A DNA stretch of 64,000 nt, taken from Antiquaquibacter soli (GTDB lineage: Bacteria; Actinomycetota; Actinomycetes; Actinomycetales; Microbacteriaceae). How positions within the stretch are numbered: position 1 is the first letter of the stretch; each line of letters starts with the position of its first letter. The notes beneath the pieces are model-generated. The model was given only the letters and a program-made list of their open reading frames with translations, did no database searches and was not told where the DNA came from. The stretch spans positions 1,612,001-1,676,000 of the forward strand of contig NZ_JAUQUB010000001.1 of the NCBI RefSeq assembly GCF_030580675.1. Direction: 5' to 3'. Shown piece after piece: positions 17,931 through 26,981 of the stretch. Made by a program: the position numbers and the translations under genes.

Positions 17931-18785
17931 CTAGCCCGCCGTCACCTCGACATCGAGCCCGAGGTCGAGCGAGCGCACCGAGTGGGTGAGGGCGCCGACC
18001 GAGATGACGTCGACCCCGGTGCGCGCGATCGCGGCGACCGTGTCCAGGTTCACTCCCCCGCTCGCCTCCACCCGCACCCGGCCGGCGACCAGCGCGACCC
18101 CGGCGACGAGCTCGTCGATCGAGAAGTTGTCGAGCATGATCGTGTCGACTCCCGCGGCGACGACCTCCTCGACCTGGTCGAGCCGATCGACCTCGACCTC
18201 GAGGTGCGCCGTGTGCCCGATGCGGGAGCGCGCGTCGCGGATCGCGTCGCCAAGCGAGACGCCCTGCGCGGCGAGGACGGCGAGGTGGTTGTCCTTGGCG
18301 AGCACGGCGTCCGAGAGCGAGTACCGGTGATTGTGGCCGCCGCCGTCGCGCACCGCCTGGCGCTCGAGGATGCGGAGCCCCGGGGTCGTCTTCCGGGTGT
18401 CGACGATGCGCGCACGAGTACCCTCCACCGCGGCGACGTACCGCGCAGTGAGTGTCGCGATGCCGCTCATCCGCTGCGAGAGGTTGAGCGCGATGCGCTC
18501 CGCGCGCAGCACCGACCGTGCCGAGCCCTCCACTCTCGCGAGCACGGCGCCGGGCTCGAAGGCCGACCCGTCCTCGGCACCGAGCTCGACGACGACGTCC
18601 TCGTCGACGAGCTCGAACACGCGACCGAAGACCTCGATGCCGCTCAGGATGCCGGGCTCGCGCGGCACGAGAGCGGCGCTCGCCCGCGCCGACTCCGGCA
18701 GGAACGCCTCCGACGTGACGTCACCCCACGGCGCATCCTCGGCGAGAGCGCCGAGGATGATGCCGTCGATCGCCTCCCTCGTCAT
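17931..18785 (-). CDS. nadC: Nicotinate-nucleotide pyrophosphorylase (quinolinate phosphoribosyltransferase)
   Basis: A 284-residue enzyme converting quinolinate and PRPP to nicotinate mononucleotide, the third step of de novo NAD synthesis. Family motifs: EDAPWGDVTSEAF at the N-terminus, RTTP-like DTRKTTPGLRILERQAV, GGGHNHRYSLSDAVLAKDNH, and the phosphate-binding ASGGVNLDT. The frame is open 12 codons further, but the ATG at 18783-18785 overlaps the nadB stop (ATGA), the typical coupled start. Confidence 0.96.
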   Translation of the reverse strand: MTREAIDGIILGALAEDAPWGDVTSEAFLPESARASAALVPREPGILSGIEVFGRVFELVDEDVVVELGAEDGSAFEPGAVLARVEGSARSVLRAERIALNLSQRMSGIATLTARYVAAVEGTRARIVDTRKTTPGLRILERQAVRDGGGHNHRYSLSDAVLAKDNHLAVLAAQGVSLGDAIRDARSRIGHTAHLEVEVDRLDQVEEVVAAGVDTIMLDNFSIDELVAGVALVAGRVRVEASGGVNLDTVAAIARTGVDVISVGALTHSVRSLDLGLDVEVTAG

Positions 18786-20329
18786 CGGACCACCGCCGGC
18801 TCGTCCGCCGTCGCGAACCACTCGAGGGAGAACGCGAACTCCTCGCGTGTGTCCGGGAAATCGGTGCGGTCGTGCGCCCCGCGCGACTCCTCCCGAGCGA
18901 TCGCCGCGTGCACGACGATCCGCGCGAGGTCGAGGAGGTTGCGCACCTCGCCGGCCTCGACGGAGTCGCCCTCAGCGGTCCACCCGGCAAGGCGGTGCTG
19001 CGCCTCGCGGAGAAGGCCGAGGTCGCGCTCGAGCCCGACGTGGCTCCACATGAGCGACTGGAGTTCCTCGCGAGTGACCGGCGTGGTCGCCCTCGCGGCG
19101 GGGGCCGGCCACGGCGCGAGCCGGGCATCCCGGCCGGGCGCGGGCGCCGAGGGCGGCACCTCGTCGAGGGCGTCGGCCGCCCGCCAGGCGAAGACGAGAG
19201 ACTCGAGGAGCGAGTTCGACGCGAGTCTGTTCGCGCCGTGCACCCCCGTGCACGCGGCCTCGCCGACCGCGAGGAGCCCGGGCAGCGACGTACGCCCGTC
19301 GATGTCGGTGCGGATGCCCCCCATCCAGTAGTGGGCGGCCGGCGTCACGGGAACCGGCTCCCGCGACCAGTCGAAGCCGTGCTCGCGGGTCACGCGGGAG
19401 ATGCCCGGGAAGCGCTCCTCGAGGTACTCGGCGCCGAGGGCGGTCGCATCCAGCATCACCGGCCGGCCGCCCTGCTTCGCCATCTGGGCGGCGATCCCCC
19501 GGGCGACGACGTCGCGCGGGGCGAGCTCGCCGTCGGGGTGCACTCGCCGCATGAATCGCTCACCGTTCTCGTCGAGCAGCACGGCGCCGTCGCCGCGCAC
19601 GGCCTCGGAGACGAGCGGCGTGCCGGGCACCGCGAGCGCGGTCGGGTGGAACTGGTAGAACTCGACGTCCGCGAGCACGGCGCCCGCGCGCCATGCGGCG
19701 GCGACCCCGTCGCCGGTCGTCACGGTGGGGTTGGTGGTGTGGGAGTACAGCTGGCCCGCACCCCCCGAGGCGAGCACGACGACGTCGGCGAGGATCTCGC
19801 GGCTCGAGCCATCCGGTCCGATTGCCACGATGCCGGTCACCCGCCGATCGCCATCGGTTTCCTCGACGACCAGATCTCGCATGAACGTGTGCTCGTGCAC
19901 CTCGACAGCGAGTCGGCGCACCGCGCGGACGAGCGCGAGCTCGATCTCTAGGCCGGTCGCGTCTCCGCCGGCGTGGATGACCCGGCGCGCCGAATGGGCC
20001 GCCTCGTGGCCGCGCGCGAGCTCGCCGTTCACCCGGTCGAACTCGACCCCGAGCTCCATGAGTTCGCGCACCCGCAGCGGACCCTCCGTGCACAGCACCT
20101 CGACGGCGACCGGGTCGCAGAGACCGGCGCCCGCGACGAGGGTGTCGGCCACGTGGGAGGCCGGGCTGTCGTCGGGGAACATCGCCACGGCGACACCGCC
20201 CTGGGCGTACTTCGTGTTGCTCTCGGCGAGCTCCGCCTTCGTGACGAGGACGACGTCGTGGTGCGCGCTCGCGCGGTAGGCCGTGATGAGCCCGGCGATG
20301 CCGGTGCCGACCACGATGACGCGGGCCAC
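18782..20329 (-). CDS. nadB: L-aspartate oxidase
   Basis: A 515-residue FAD enzyme oxidising L-aspartate to iminoaspartate, the first step of NAD synthesis. The dinucleotide loop VIVVGTGIAGLITAYRA is N-terminal. Further family signatures are ESNTKYAQGGVAVA, HSARRVIHAGGDATG and the active-site region SLLESLVFAWRAAD. The GTG start at 20327-20329 lies two bases after the nadA stop, so translation is coupled. The product is passed to NadA. Confidence 0.96.
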   Translation of the reverse strand: MARVIVVGTGIAGLITAYRASAHHDVVLVTKAELAESNTKYAQGGVAVAMFPDDSPASHVADTLVAGAGLCDPVAVEVLCTEGPLRVRELMELGVEFDRVNGELARGHEAAHSARRVIHAGGDATGLEIELALVRAVRRLAVEVHEHTFMRDLVVEETDGDRRVTGIVAIGPDGSSREILADVVVLASGGAGQLYSHTTNPTVTTGDGVAAAWRAGAVLADVEFYQFHPTALAVPGTPLVSEAVRGDGAVLLDENGERFMRRVHPDGELAPRDVVARGIAAQMAKQGGRPVMLDATALGAEYLEERFPGISRVTREHGFDWSREPVPVTPAAHYWMGGIRTDIDGRTSLPGLLAVGEAACTGVHGANRLASNSLLESLVFAWRAADALDEVPPSAPAPGRDARLAPWPAPAARATTPVTREELQSLMWSHVGLERDLGLLREAQHRLAGWTAEGDSVEAGEVRNLLDLARIVVHAAIAREESRGAHDRTDFPDTREEFAFSLEWFATADEPAVVR

Positions 20330-20331
20330 GG

Positions 20332-21594
20332 TCAGGCCCTCGGCTTGGCCGCGAGCATCCGCTCGAGCGCGACTCGGGCGGGCTCGGCGACGTCGTCGGG
20401 AACGGTGATCTGGTTGAGGGTCTCGCCGCGCACGAGGGCCTCGAGCACCCACGCGAGGTAGCCGGGGTGGATGCGGTACATCGTCGAGCACGGGCACACG
20501 ACCGGGTCGAGGCAGAAGATCTCGTGCTGCGGGAACTCGGCCGCGAGCCGGTTGACCATGTTGATCTCGGTGCCGATCGCGAAGGTCGTGGGTTCGGTCG
20601 CAGCGGCGACGGCCTTGCGGATGTAGTCCGTGGAGCCCGCCTCGTCCGCGGCATCCACGACGGGCATCGGGCACTCGGGGTGCACGATCACGCGCACGCC
20701 CGGGTGCTCGGCGCGCGCCTTCTCGATCTGGTCGACCGTGAAGCGGCGGTGCACGCTGCAGAAACCGTGCCACAGGATGACGCGGGCGTCGAGCAGCCCC
20801 TGCTCGTCGTTGCCGCCGAGCGGCTTGTTCGGATTCCACATCGGCATCTGCTCGAGCGGCACGCCCATGGCCTTCGCGGTGTTGCGACCGAGGTGCTGGT
20901 CGGGGAAGAACAGCACACGCTGGCCGCGCTCGAACGCCCACTCGAGCACCGTCGCGGCGTTCGACGAGGTGCAGACGATGCCGCCGTTGCGGCCGCAGAA
21001 GCCCTTGAGGGCCGCCGACGAGTTCATGTACGTGACGGGGATGACAGGGACGCGACCGCTCTCGTCGGGCTCCGTGCCGTACAGCTCGGCGAGCTGCGCC
21101 CACGCCTCCTCGACCGAGTCGATGTCGGCCATGTCGGCCATCGAGCAGCCCGCGGCGAGGTTCGGCAGGATGACCGACTGCCCGGGCTGGGCGAGGATGT
21201 CGGCGGTCTCGGCCATGAAGTGCACGCCGCAGAACACGATCGCCTCGGCGTTGGGTACCGTCTGGGCGGCGTTCGCCAGTTGGAACGAGTCGCCGAGGAA
21301 GTCGGCGTGCTGCACGATCTCGTCGCGCTGGTAGAAGTGCCCGAGCACGACGACCCGGTCGCCGAGCTCCTGCTTGGCGACGCGGATGCGATCGTGCAGC
21401 TCCTCGGTCGACGCGCGCTGGTACTCGACCGGGAGCTGGCCCTGTCGCGGCGAGCCGGTCGGGATGATGTCGCCCTGGGATGCTCCGGGGCCGTACGAGG
21501 GCAGTCCGAGGTCGAACGTCCAGGGGCCGTCGGCGAGCGCCGGCGAGCAGGTGTCGCCGGGCGCCGACTTGATGAGGGTGTCGACGGATGTCAT
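20332..21594 (-). CDS. nadA: Quinolinate synthase
   Basis: A 420-residue 4Fe-4S enzyme condensing iminoaspartate with dihydroxyacetone phosphate to quinolinate. Cluster cysteines are likely in AIVFCGVHFMAETAD, NGGIVCTSSNAAT and VVCPCSTMYRI. Catalytic-region motifs include LGHFYQRDEIVQHADFLGDS and CSMADMADID. An N-terminal extension of about 65 residues precedes the core, common in actinobacteria. The start ATG overlaps the regulator's stop (ATGA). The cluster explains the desulfurase gene at the operon's end. Confidence 0.96.
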   Translation of the reverse strand: MTSVDTLIKSAPGDTCSPALADGPWTFDLGLPSYGPGASQGDIIPTGSPRQGQLPVEYQRASTEELHDRIRVAKQELGDRVVVLGHFYQRDEIVQHADFLGDSFQLANAAQTVPNAEAIVFCGVHFMAETADILAQPGQSVILPNLAAGCSMADMADIDSVEEAWAQLAELYGTEPDESGRVPVIPVTYMNSSAALKGFCGRNGGIVCTSSNAATVLEWAFERGQRVLFFPDQHLGRNTAKAMGVPLEQMPMWNPNKPLGGNDEQGLLDARVILWHGFCSVHRRFTVDQIEKARAEHPGVRVIVHPECPMPVVDAADEAGSTDYIRKAVAAATEPTTFAIGTEINMVNRLAAEFPQHEIFCLDPVVCPCSTMYRIHPGYLAWVLEALVRGETLNQITVPDDVAEPARVALERMLAAKPRA

Positions 21595-22283
21595 GGGGTG
21601 CTCCTCGGGGTGGCGATGGTCAGGGGGCCGTTGTCGACGAGCCGGACGGACTCGTCGTAGCGGTACAGGCGGGGCGGGCGGTGACGGCCGCCGGTCACGA
21701 GCGTCTCCGTGGCGACGAGCGTGGGCTCGACCTGACGACGGAAGTTGGCGGGGTCGAGGGGGCGTTGGAGCACGGCCTCGTGCACCTCGCGAAGCTCGGT
21801 GAGGGTGAACGTCGGGCCGAGGAACGCGTGCGCGATACGGCTGTACTCCATCTTCGTGCGCAGCCGCCAGAGGGCGTAGTCGACGATGAGGTTGTGGTCG
21901 AACGCGAGCTCGGGCAGGTCGTCGGCGAGGAACCAACGGACGTTGTCGCCGTCGGTCGCGGCATCCGCCTGCTCCGGCCGCACGAGGGCCCAGTAGACGA
22001 TGGAGACGACGCGCCGGTCGGGCGAGCGGTCGACTGCGCCGAACGCGTAGAGCTGCTCGAGGTAGGTCGGCTCGACGCCGGTGGTCTCGAGCAGGTTGCG
22101 GGCGGCAGCATCCGAGAGGCTCTCGTCGGGACTCACCCAGCCTCCCGGCAGGGCCCAGCGGTTCTCGAACGGGTCGCGGGTGCGGCGCACGAGAGGGATC
22201 CATAGGGCGCTCAACCCCGTGTCCGGATGCGGGCGCAGAGCGAAGATCGCCGTCGAGACGGCGAGGGAGATGTCTGCGCTCAC
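21591..22283 (-). CDS. NrtR-like Nudix transcriptional regulator of NAD synthesis
   Basis: A 230-residue protein with an N-terminal Nudix-fold domain (WALPGGWVSPDESL, an incomplete Nudix box: the usual REXXEE helix reads DAAARNLLETTG) and a C-terminal winged helix (AHAFLGPTFTLTELREVHEAVL). This is the NrtR plan, in which ADP-ribose-type ligands release a repressor from NAD genes. It heads the nad operon and overlaps nadA by four bases. I prefer the GTG at 22283 because longer starts would place a clear palindromic operator (22295-22321) inside the coding region. Confidence 0.82.
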   Translation of the reverse strand: MSADISLAVSTAIFALRPHPDTGLSALWIPLVRRTRDPFENRWALPGGWVSPDESLSDAAARNLLETTGVEPTYLEQLYAFGAVDRSPDRRVVSIVYWALVRPEQADAATDGDNVRWFLADDLPELAFDHNLIVDYALWRLRTKMEYSRIAHAFLGPTFTLTELREVHEAVLQRPLDPANFRRQVEPTLVATETLVTGGRHRPPRLYRYDESVRLVDNGPLTIATPRSTP

Positions 22284-22294
22284 GAGGGTCCGAT

Positions 22295-22327
22295 CAGTAA
22301 AGGTCAAACCGACCTGAACTGATTCTA
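22295..22327 (-). promoter_or_regulatory. NAD-operon promoter and palindromic operator
   Basis: Read on the minus strand, a -10-like TAGAAT (22322-22327) has a TAGTCA match 16 bases further upstream. It is followed at once by a 27-bp inverted repeat (22295-22321) with arms CAGTTCAGGTC and GACCTTTACTG around a 5-base spacer; 9 of 11 arm positions are symmetric. A repressor bound here would block initiation. The likely binder is the NrtR-like protein encoded directly downstream (inference). Confidence 0.6.
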
Positions 22328-22383
22328 GCACTTAGGGTCAGGGTGACTACAACTCGGCTGGCGTTCATTACTAGGATCGCCGG

Positions 22384-22902
22384 GTGCGAATCGCAGTAGC
22401 AGGGGTGACGGGCGTCGGGAAAACGACGCTCTCCCGTCGCATCAGCGAGCGCACGGGCATCCCGCACACGGAGCTCGACGGGCTGTATCACGGGCCGGAC
22501 TGGGTGCCGCGGGACGAGTTCCTCGACGACGTCCGCCGGCTCGTGGCGGGTGAGGCGTGGGTCACCGAGTGGGGCTACTCGGCCGCCCGGCCGCTCATCG
22601 CCGCCCGGGCGGAGCTCCTCGTATGGCTGGACCTGCCCTGGCGGACATCCTTCTCCCGCCTCCTTCGACGGACCGTGCGGCGCCGACGCACACGGGAGGT
22701 GCTCTGGAACGGCAATGTCGAGGGGCCGTTCTGGAGGTTTCTGATCGATCGCGACCACATCGTGCGGTGGTCGCTCCGCACGCGGCGGAAGATGCCGCCG
22801 CTCATCGCCGCAGTACAGGCCGCCCACCCGGGGCTCTCGGTCGTGCGATTGACGACACCCGCGGGGGTCGAGGCCTGGCTCGACACCCTTCCTACGCGCT
22901 AG
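22384..22902 (+). CDS. P-loop kinase-like protein (adenylate-kinase/FlaR type)
   Basis: A 172-residue P-loop NTPase. Walker A is GVTGVGKTT at the N-terminus; [12 protein letters not shown] and [12 protein letters not shown] resemble the substrate region of small adenylate-kinase-like proteins once called topology-modulation proteins. The Arg-rich stretch [19 protein letters not shown] would be the lid. The substrate is unknown. The start is GTG; the gene is divergent from the nad operon and its last 11 bases overlap the end of uppS on the other strand. Confidence 0.75.
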   Translation: MRIAVAGVTGVGKTTLSRRISERTGIPHTELDGLYHGPDWVPRDEFLDDVRRLVAGEAWVTEWGYSAARPLIAARAELLVWLDLPWRTSFSRLLRRTVRRRRTREVLWNGNVEGPFWRFLIDRDHIVRWSLRTRRKMPPLIAAVQAAHPGLSVVRLTTPAGVEAWLDTLPTR

Positions 22903-23695
22903 GCGCGTCGACCGCCCCGCCGAAGCGGCGGTTGCGCTGCGCGTAGATCTCGATCGCCCGCCACAGGTCCTGGCGGGAGAAATCCGGCCAGAGGGTGTCG
23001 AGGAAGACCATCTCGGCGTACGCGCTCTGCCAGAGCATGAAGTTGCTCGTGCGCTGCTCCCCCGAGCTTCGCACGAAGAGGTCGACGTCGGGCAGATCCG
23101 GCTGGTAGAGGTGGCGCTGGATCGTCTTCTCGGAGATGCCCGACGGACGTTGCCGGCCGGCCGCGACGTCCTCCGCGATGCGACGCACCGCATCGGCGAG
23201 CTCTGTACGGCCTCCGTAGTTGACGCACATGGTGAGCGTGAGCACGTCGTTGCCGCGCGTGAGCTCCTCGGCGAACTGCAGCTCCTTGATGACGGAGCCC
23301 CACAGCCGCGGCGCCCGCCCGGCCCAGCGGACACGAACGCCCCACTCGTTGAGCTGGTCGCGGCGACGGTGCAGCACATCGCGGTTGAAGCCCATGAGGA
23401 AACGGACCTCGTCGGGCGAGCGGGTCCAGTTCTCCGTGGAGAACGCGTAGACGCTCACGTGCTTCACCCCCACCTGGATCGCGCCCGCGACGACGTCGAG
23501 GAGGGATGCCTCGCCCGCCTTGTGGCCCTCGATGCGCGTGAGCCCCTTCGCGTTCGCCCAGCGGCCGTTGCCATCCATGACGATCGCGACGTGGTTCGGC
23601 ACCGCCTTGCGGGGGAAGTCGGGCGGATAGACGCCGGTCCAGTCGATCGGAACGTAGTCCACCGCGTCGCGATGGGTCTTCGGCTTCGGGGTCAT
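22892..23695 (-). CDS. uppS: Isoprenyl (undecaprenyl/decaprenyl) diphosphate synthase
   Basis: A 267-residue cis-prenyltransferase making the lipid carrier for cell-wall synthesis from isopentenyl diphosphate. The catalytic loop is [12 protein letters not shown]. The usual family blocks follow: [33 protein letters not shown] and [19 protein letters not shown], where Arg residues bind diphosphate. Chain length of product cannot be decided. The ATG overlaps the recO stop (ATGA), a standard recO-uppS pair. Confidence 0.95.
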   Translation of the reverse strand: MTPKPKTHRDAVDYVPIDWTGVYPPDFPRKAVPNHVAIVMDGNGRWANAKGLTRIEGHKAGEASLLDVVAGAIQVGVKHVSVYAFSTENWTRSPDEVRFLMGFNRDVLHRRRDQLNEWGVRVRWAGRAPRLWGSVIKELQFAEELTRGNDVLTLTMCVNYGGRTELADAVRRIAEDVAAGRQRPSGISEKTIQRHLYQPDLPDVDLFVRSSGEQRTSNFMLWQSAYAEMVFLDTLWPDFSRQDLWRAIEIYAQRNRRFGGAVDAPSA

Positions 23696-24420
23696 GCGGT
23701 GCGCTCGACGTGCGGGAGTGAGCGGAGCGTGCGCTCGAGGTGGAATTGGGCGTAAGCGGCGACAATCCCGCTCGCCTGGGCGCGGGAGCGGTCCTCCGCG
23801 GCCTCGGCGTCCTCCCAGCGCCCCTCGAGCAGGGCGCCGAGGAGGGCGAGGGTCGCGGCATCCAGCCGGGGCGATCCCGGCGGAGCGACCTCGTCGGCGA
23901 CGACCCCGCCGAGCTGCGGCACGAAGACGGTGTGCGGCCCCGGCGCGCCCGTCACCGCGCAGATGTCGAAGCTCGGCGCCCAGCCGGCGATCGAGAGGCA
24001 CCGCAGGAGGTACGAGTCGAGGGTGAGCGACGGGTGGTGCTCGCGGCGGGACAGGGAGCGGAGGGCGCCCACGAGCAGTAGGTACTGCTGCAGGGAGCCC
24101 GAGTCATCCGTCACCTTGTCGGCGGTCTCGATCATGACACTGCCGGCCGTGTAGCTCGAGTAGTCGTCGGAGATGTCGGCGCCGTAGCTGCCGAGCGTCT
24201 CGGCCTGCTGCACGATGTCGAGGCTGCGGCCGATGTAGCACTGGATGTCCGCAACCATCATCGGCTCGAGCCGCGAGCCGAAGCGCGACCCCGTGCGACG
24301 GACGCCCTTAGCGACGGCGCGAACCTTGCCGTGCTGCCGCGTGAGCATCGTCACGATGCGGTCGGCTTCGCCCAGCTTGTGGGTGCGCAGCACGACGGCT
24401 TCATCACGGTAGGTCGGCAC
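23692..24420 (-). CDS. recO: DNA repair protein RecO
   Basis: A 242-residue protein. It begins with the family N-terminus [22 protein letters not shown] (an OB-fold) and continues with [16 protein letters not shown] and an all-helical C-terminal half. RecO helps RecA load on SSB-coated single-stranded DNA in the RecFOR pathway. It is the first gene of a two-gene unit with uppS. The divergent sigma-factor gene starts 48 bases away. Confidence 0.94.
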   Translation of the reverse strand: MPTYRDEAVVLRTHKLGEADRIVTMLTRQHGKVRAVAKGVRRTGSRFGSRLEPMMVADIQCYIGRSLDIVQQAETLGSYGADISDDYSSYTAGSVMIETADKVTDDSGSLQQYLLLVGALRSLSRREHHPSLTLDSYLLRCLSIAGWAPSFDICAVTGAPGPHTVFVPQLGGVVADEVAPPGSPRLDAATLALLGALLEGRWEDAEAAEDRSRAQASGIVAAYAQFHLERTLRSLPHVERTA

Positions 24421-24468
24421 CGCTCCAGTATCCCCCGCACCACTGAGAGAACCCGGCAGAATGGCAGC

Positions 24469-25332
24469 GTGGCATCCGTCGAGGTCTTCGAGCAGCAGCG
24501 GCCCCGATTGTTCGGCATCGCCTACCGGATGCTCGGCTCAGCCGCCGAGGCGGAGGACGTCGTGCAGGATGCCTGGCTCCGCTGGCAGGGCACCACTGGC
24601 GTCGTGGACAACCCGGGCGCGTTCCTCGCGACCGTCGTGACCCGGCTCTGCCTCAACGCGCTCGACTCGGCGCGGGCGCGGCGGGAGACCTACATCGGCC
24701 CGTGGCTGCCGGAGCCCGTCGACACGAGCGCCGACCCGCTCCTCGGCGCGGAGCGGGCCGAGGCGCTGTCCCTCGCCGCGCTCCTGCTCCTCGAACGACT
24801 CACCCCGGCGGAGCGAGCCGCGTACGTGCTTCACGAGGCATTCGACTACCCCTTCCGGCAGATCGCCGAAGTCCTCGAGGTGAGCGAGGCGAACGCGCGA
24901 CAGCTGGGGAGCCGTGCGCGCAAGCACCTCGATTCGGACCGTCGGGCCCCGGTCGACCCCGCCGATCGCGAACGACTGCTGGGCGCCCTCCTCACCGCCA
25001 TGCGCTCCGGCGACATCGCCGCTCTCGAGCAGATTCTCGCGGCGGATGTTCTCGTCCTGTCCGACGGGGGCGGCTTCGTCTCGGCGGCGCGCAAGCCCAT
25101 CCTCGGTCGCGAGCGAGTCGCGAGCTTCCTCGTCGGCGTCGCGACGAAGCTCGCTGCCGACGTCGAGTTCGCGCCGGTCGCGGTCAACGGCGAAGTCGCC
25201 ACCCTCGGCGTTCGGGACGGGCATCCCCAGTCGCTCACGACGGTGCAGTTCGACGGCCCCCGGATTGCGAGCGTCTACATCGTCATGAACCCCGCGAAGA
25301 TCGCCTCCCTCGTGCCGCTCGCCGCGCGCTAG
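24469..25332 (+). CDS. sigJ: ECF41-type RNA polymerase sigma factor (SigJ-like) with SnoaL-like extension
   Basis: A 287-residue ECF sigma factor. Region 2 covers about residues 5-75 ([21 protein letters not shown]) and region 4 about 110-165 ([20 protein letters not shown]). The C-terminal SnoaL-like domain (about 170-287) contains a DGGG motif near residue 198, the hallmark of ECF41. This extension tunes activity without an anti-sigma factor (family knowledge). The GTG start gives [15 protein letters not shown]; upstream codons are non-homologous. An NmrA-like gene two genes downstream fits the ECF41 habit of adjacent oxidoreductases/epimerases. Confidence 0.85.
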   Translation: MASVEVFEQQRPRLFGIAYRMLGSAAEAEDVVQDAWLRWQGTTGVVDNPGAFLATVVTRLCLNALDSARARRETYIGPWLPEPVDTSADPLLGAERAEALSLAALLLLERLTPAERAAYVLHEAFDYPFRQIAEVLEVSEANARQLGSRARKHLDSDRRAPVDPADRERLLGALLTAMRSGDIAALEQILAADVLVLSDGGGFVSAARKPILGRERVASFLVGVATKLAADVEFAPVAVNGEVATLGVRDGHPQSLTTVQFDGPRIASVYIVMNPAKIASLVPLAAR

Positions 25333-25382
25333 CATCGGCTCACCCACTCCGCACACCCACTCCGCACCCCTCTGGGAGCGTC

Positions 25383-26066
25383 ATGACCCGAATCTGTGCC
25401 GCGCTCGCTGCAGCGCTCGTCACGCTGCTCGGACTCGCCCTCCTCGGGTCCCTGCCCGCGACAGCCGAGACGCCCAGCCCCACACCGAGCCCCACGCCCA
25501 CCGCTGATCCCTGGACCTACATCTCCTACGAGGGGGAGCTGCAGTCGACCGACTACAGCCGTGACGGACAGACCAGCACCCACGATCCGATCCCCCTCAC
25601 GGTGACGATCCGCTGCGCGGACGACAGCTGCGTGCTCTCGGGCATCGGCTTCGGCGATTCGGCAGAGCACGCGATCACCGGAGCCAGCGGCTCATGGACG
25701 ACGGAGGCCATCGGGTCGATCTGCGGCGACGCGTTCTACGCGGCGGCGGGCACGATGACCGCGGAGGCGACCGCCGACGAGATCACCATCACTCAGCACC
25801 TCGGGCCGTCGGCGACGGAGTTCTGCCCCTCCGAGTCGTACCAGTGGGGATCGGACCGGACCTTCGTGGGTGCATTCGCGGGTGGCGATCCCTGCGTGCT
25901 CGAGGGCGCGCCCTGCCCGCCCGAGCCCACGGCTGAGCCGTCGCGGCGGCACCGTCGGGAGGATCCGACTCGCCCCGACCCCTCGACGAGCCGAGCATCC
26001 TCAGCACCCTGCCGACGCCTGCGCAGACTCTCGCTCCGTCGCAGGTCCTCGTGGCCGTGGCGTTGA
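25383..26066 (+). CDS. Secreted or membrane-anchored hypothetical protein, probably 5' half of a frameshifted gene
   Basis: A 227-codon frame: signal peptide (about 1-29, ending ATAE), a Ser/Pro/Thr linker (PSPTPSPTPTADP), then a domain with four cysteines ending near DPCVLEGAPCPPEPTAEPS. The last ~47 codons turn abruptly into Arg-rich, low-complexity sequence (RRHRRED...SLRRRSSWPWR), typical of reading the wrong frame in GC-rich DNA. In the frame of the next gene the same DNA encodes a plausible Pro/Ser linker leading into the first membrane helix. I infer one original gene broken near 25937-25960, either truly or by sequencing error. The ectodomain is of unknown function. Confidence 0.6.
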   Translation: MTRICAALAAALVTLLGLALLGSLPATAETPSPTPSPTPTADPWTYISYEGELQSTDYSRDGQTSTHDPIPLTVTIRCADDSCVLSGIGFGDSAEHAITGASGSWTTEAIGSICGDAFYAAAGTMTAEATADEITITQHLGPSATEFCPSESYQWGSDRTFVGAFAGGDPCVLEGAPCPPEPTAEPSRRHRREDPTRPDPSTSRASSAPCRRLRRLSLRRRSSWPWR

Positions 26067-26938
26067 CGATCGTCCTCGTGATCCTCATGGCCCTGCCCAC
26101 CCACTTGCTCAACCAGGCGGTCGAGAAGGGCGGGGAACGGCTGGGCTCGGTGCTCCGCCGGGTGCCGCGACGGGATGCGGGGCAACGCCGCGGCGTGATC
26201 GCGGCAGCACTCGGCGTGCTCGCCGCCGCCGTCATCTCGTGCTTCGTCGACCCCGCTTTCGGCGCCGACATCGCGAGCGTCCGCACCCTCACCTCGGTGA
26301 TCGCGTCATTCGCGCTCGACGTCGGGCTCGGCTGGTTGATCGTCGTCCTGCTCGTGCGGCGATTCGTGCCCGGGGCGACTCCGGTCTTCTCATTCGCTCC
26401 CCTGTCGCTGCTGGTCGTGGTGGCGACGGTCCTCTTCTCGCGGATCACCGGCTTCGAGCCGGGCCTCGTCTTCGGGCTCGTCGCCGGCGTGGGCTTCGGT
26501 GCCGCCCTCGCCGCCGCCCAGCAGGCCCGGGTGACGCTCACGGCGCTCGGCTGGGGAGTCGTCGTGGCGGTGCTCGCCTGGTTGGGCTATGCCGCCCTTG
26601 CGGGTGTGGATGACCCGGGCGGCTGGCTCGTCCTCGTGCGCGAGACGCTCGCCTCCGCCGCGATCGCCGGTATCGCCGCGCTCCCCATCGCCCTCATCCC
26701 ACTGCGCGGACTCTCGGGCTACGACGTCTTCGCGTGGAACCGCGTCGTCTGGGTCACCGCGTATGCAGTGGGGCTCCTCGGCTTCTTCCTCGTGCTCCTG
26801 CCCATGCCCTTCTCCTGGGACGAGGTCAGGGCGAGCCTCGCGGCGTGGGTCGGCCTCTATCTGGTCTATGCCCTCATCGCCGTCGCCCTCTGGCTGGTGA
26901 TCGTGCGACCGTGGCGACGCGAGGCGTCACACTCCTGA
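26051..26938 (+). CDS. Multi-pass membrane protein, probably 3' half of the split gene
   Basis: A 295-residue protein from the GTG at 26051 with about seven to eight hydrophobic helices (for example VALTIVLVILMALP, GVLAAAVISCFVDPAF, VGLGWLIVVLLVRRF, LLGFFLVLLPMPF), ending in a basic tail. The frame is open back to 25937, and those extra codons (DSPRPLDEPSILSTLPT) look like natural linker. A chimeric product, signal peptide plus ectodomain plus this membrane part, is likely the ancestral form. I recognise no catalytic motif. If two proteins are made, the 16-base overlap would couple them. Confidence 0.65.
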   Translation: MAVALTIVLVILMALPTHLLNQAVEKGGERLGSVLRRVPRRDAGQRRGVIAAALGVLAAAVISCFVDPAFGADIASVRTLTSVIASFALDVGLGWLIVVLLVRRFVPGATPVFSFAPLSLLVVVATVLFSRITGFEPGLVFGLVAGVGFGAALAAAQQARVTLTALGWGVVVAVLAWLGYAALAGVDDPGGWLVLVRETLASAAIAGIAALPIALIPLRGLSGYDVFAWNRVVWVTAYAVGLLGFFLVLLPMPFSWDEVRASLAAWVGLYLVYALIAVALWLVIVRPWRREASHS

Positions 26939-26981
26939 GGCGTGCCCGGTCGTAGCTGGTGACCCGTCAGAAAGGACACCC

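Noticed and set aside
22284-22331. Longer start of the NrtR-like regulator (ATG at 22331)
   Set aside because: It would include the palindromic operator and lie at the promoter; the GTG at 22283 leaves a normal family N-terminus.
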